A stretch of 64,000 nt of DNA from Karalla daura (lineage: Eukaryota; Chordata; Actinopteri; Chaetodontiformes; Leiognathidae), in NCBI GenBank assembly GCA_029224185.1, contig JANZKI010000131.1, forward strand, positions 1-64,000. The letters run 5' to 3'. Positions within the stretch are counted from its first letter, which is position 1; every line of letters begins with the position of its first letter. This document shows positions 61,801 to 64,000 of the stretch, piece after piece. A program made the translations under genes and the position numbers. The notes under the pieces are model-generated. The model searched no databases. It was not told where the DNA came from and worked only from the letters and a program-made list of their open reading frames with translations.

Positions 61801-64000
61801 AGCGCTTTGAAAAAGTGTGTTGACGCATTCACCATTGGCCATGACGCAGTGCAGCAACAGGCCTAAACAGTGTTTAGAACGCCTAGTTGGGCCTGTTTAC
61901 AGCCCCCTGCGTAGGAAACGGTGGGAAAAAGCGCTTTGAAAAAGTGTGTTGACGCATTCACCATGGGCCATTACGCAGTGCAGCAACAGGCCTAAACAGT
62001 GTTTAAAACGCCTAGTTGGGCCTGTTTACAACCCCCTGCATCGGAAACGGTGGGGAAAAGCGCTTTGAAAAAGTGTGTTGACGCATTCACCATCGGCCAT
62101 TACGCAGTGCAGCAACAGGCCTAAACAATGTTTAGAACGCCGAGTTGGGCCTATTTACAGCCCCCTGCGTAGGAAACGGTGGGGAAAAGCGCATTGAAAA
62201 AGTTTGACACATGCGCCATTGGCCAATACGCAGTGCAGCAACAGGCCAAAACAGTGTTTAGAACGCTTATTTGAGCCTGTTTACAGCCCCCTTCATGGGA
62301 GACTGTGGGGAAAAGCGCTTTCAAAAAGTTTGTTGACACATGCACCATTGGCAAAGACAGAGTGCAGCAACAGGCCTGAAAAGTGTTTAGAATGCTTATT
62401 TGAGCCTGTTTAAAGCCCCCTGCATAGGGGAATGTGGGGAAAAGCGCTTTGAAAAAGTTTGACACATGCACCATTGGCCAATACGCAGTGCAGCAACAGG
62501 CCTAAACAGTGTTTAGAACGCCTAGTTGGGCCTGTTTACAGCCCCCTGCATCAGAAACGGTGGGAAAAAGCGCTTTGAAAAAGTGTGTTGACGCATTCAC
62601 CATGGGCCATTACGCAGTGCAGCAACAGGCCTAAACAGTGTTTAGAACGCCTAGTTGGGCCTGTTTACAGCCCCCTGCATCAGAAACGGTGGGAAAAAGC
62701 GCTTTGAAAAAGTGTGTTGACGCATTCACCATGGGCCATTACGCAGTGCAGCAACAGAAATAAACAGTGTTTAGAACGCCTAGTTGGGCCTGTTTACAGC
62801 CCCCTGCGTAAGAAACGTTGGGGAAAAGCGCTTTGAAAAAGTGTGTTGACGCATTCACCATGGGCCACTTACTAGTGCAGCAACAGGCCTAAAAAGTGTT
62901 TAAAACGCCTAGTTGGGCCTGTTTACAACCCCCTGCATTGGAAACGGTGGGGAAAAGCGCTTTGAAAAAGTGTGTTGACGCATTCACCATCGGCCATTAC
63001 GCAGTACTGCAACAGGCCTAAACAATGTTTAGAACGCCTAGTTGGGCCTATTTACAGCCCCCTGCGTAGGAAACGGTGGGGAAAAGCGCTTTGAAAAAGT
63101 GTGTTGACGCATTCACCATCGGCCATTACGCAGTGCATCAACAGGCCAAAACAGTGTTTAGATCGCCTAGTTGGGCCTATTTACAGCCCCCTGCGTAGGA
63201 AACGGTGGGGAAAAGCGCATTGAAAAAGTTTGACACATGCGCCATTGGCCAATACGCAGTGCAGCAACAGGCCAAAACAGTGTTTAGAACGCTTATTTGA
63301 GCCTGTTTACAGCCCCCTTCATGGGAGACTGTGGGGAAAAGCGCTTTCAAAAAGTTTGTTGACACATGCACCATTGGCAAAGACAGAGTGCAGCAACAGG
63401 CCTGAAAAGTGTTTAGAATGCTTATTTGAGCCTGTTTAAAGCCCCCTGCATAGGGGACTGTGGGGAAAAGCGCTTTGAAAAAGTTTGACACATGCACCAT
63501 TGGCCAATACGCAGTGCAGCAACAGGCCTGAAAAGTGTTTAGAACGCTCATTTGAGCCATTTTACAGCCCCCTTTATGGGAGACTGTGGGGAAAAGCGCT
63601 TTGAAAAGGTTTGTTGACACATGCACCATTGGCTAAGACGCAGTGCTGCAACAGGCCTAAACAATATTTAGAACGCCTAGTTGGGCCTATTTACAGCCCC
63701 CTGCGTAGGAAACGGTGGGGAAAAGCGCTTTGAAAAAGTGTGTTGACGCATTCACCATCGGCCATTACGCAGTGCATCAACAGGCCAAAACAGTGTTTAG
63801 ATCGCCTAGTTGGGCCTGTTTACAGCCCCCTGCGTCGGAAACGGTGAGGATAAGCGCTTTGAAAAAGTGTGTTGACGCATTCACCATTGGCCATGACGCA
63901 GTGCAGCAACAGGCCTAAACAGTGTTTAGAACGCCTAGTTGGGCCTGTTTACAGCCCCCTGCATCAGAAACGGTGGGAAAAAGCGCTTTGAAAAAGTGTG
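58812..64000 (+). repeat. 5.2-kb segment matching 11,776-16,964
   Basis: The offset is a constant 47,036. The rare GTGTATTGACG change (12,076 and 59,112) and G at 61,720 (as at 14,684, not C as at 26,894) show that it is related to the far-left copy. It reaches the window edge, so its true extent is unknown. A private three-base change lies at 62,758-62,760. Confidence 0.9.

Larger units (their letters stand above)
678..64000 (+). repeat. 129-bp satellite DNA array (about 490 monomers)
   Basis: TTGACGCATT or a close variant recurs every 129 bp, for example at 10,146 and 10,275. Length variants are 126 bp (loss of TTG, giving GTTTGACAC), 127 bp (loss of TG, giving GTGTGTACGC), 135 bp (an extra CCTGCA) and a few damaged units. 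The type b consensus is about 53% GC with six CpGs. Landmarks counted from TTGAC = 1 are ACGCAGTGCAGCAACAGGCC at 25-44, CTAAACAGTGTTTAG at 44-58, GGGCCTGTTTACAGCCCC at 70-87, GAAACGGTGGGG at 96-107 and AAAGCGCTTT at 109-118. No transposon, gene or non-satellite insertion interrupts the array. A role in centromere or heterochromatin is inferred from organisation alone. The array continues past the right edge. Confidence 0.97.

Noticed and set aside
678..64000. CRISPR array
   Set aside because: The repeated unit is about 129 bp with no unique spacers; the whole period is conserved. It is satellite DNA.
678..64000. tRNA-, 5S- or SINE-derived repeat
   Set aside because: I looked for an internal polymerase III B box (GGTTCGANTCC type), a 3' poly-A or simple tail and terminator T-runs in the monomer and saw none.
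678..64000. Transposable elements inside the array
   Set aside because: No terminal repeats, target-site duplications, poly-A tails or transposase or reverse-transcriptase-like frames interrupt the monomers.
678..64000. Telomeric or subtelomeric repeat tract
   Set aside because: No TTAGGG-like or other short telomeric repeats are present; the GTTTAG in the monomer is part of a hairpin and not tandem.
1..64000. Bacterial or phage operon content
   Set aside because: No ribosome-binding sites ahead of long frames, no recognisable proteins, and the long tandem satellite plus CA microsatellite are eukaryotic in character.

Overview
The window is almost entirely eukaryotic satellite DNA. I see no credible protein-coding or RNA gene. 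From about position 678 to the right edge there is one uninterrupted head-to-tail array of a roughly 129-bp monomer, about 490 copies, with no transposon, gene or other break. A CA/CG microsatellite, lack of operon structure and kilobase-scale higher-order repeats point to an animal-like eukaryotic genome, probably a centromeric, pericentromeric or other heterochromatic block. I do not recognise the satellite or the species.

Layout. 1-244 is the only non-repetitive DNA. 245-328 is an alternating CA/CG microsatellite. 331-677 holds three diverged 125-128 bp units that align with the main monomer in REVERSE orientation, so the array changes strand at about 677. 678-2521 is the ragged array edge, with mixed and damaged monomers. 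2522-8939 is a direct tandem pair of a 3,209-bp higher-order unit. 9785-13035 is an 11-monomer (1,419-bp) higher-order repeat. From about 12.9 kb on the array is a mosaic of multi-kilobase, nearly identical copies of itself: 12,920-17,770 with 25,130-29,980; 18,532-29,980 with 31,768-43,216; 28,310-32,013 with 43,217-46,920; 30,730-36,658 with 46,921-52,849; 48,483-52,849 with 52,850-57,216; 36,659-38,382 with 57,217-58,811; 11,776-16,964 with 58,812-64,000. Every junction keeps monomer phase, as expected from unequal exchange.

Monomer anatomy (numbering from TTGAC = 1). Type b has GACGCATTCACC at the start, CTAGTTGGGCC in the middle and GAAACGGTGGGG near the end, with six CpGs. Type a has GACACATGCACC, TTATTTGAGCC and GACTGTGGGG, with three CpGs. 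Type a occurs mostly as short cassettes of about 3-6 monomers set into type b DNA. Shared or recurrent motifs are the palindrome AAAGCGCTTT, the hairpin CTAAAC-AGT-GTTTAG, a second dyad around GGGCCTGTTTACAGCCCC, and a stretch resembling a degenerate CENP-B box.

The monomer length is a multiple of three (3 x 43), so chance open frames recur and can look like 43-residue protein repeats, up to 238 codons on the minus strand. I treat these as by-products of the repeat. The system here is the satellite itself: its inverted edge, two subfamilies, internal dyads and a readable history of nested duplications.
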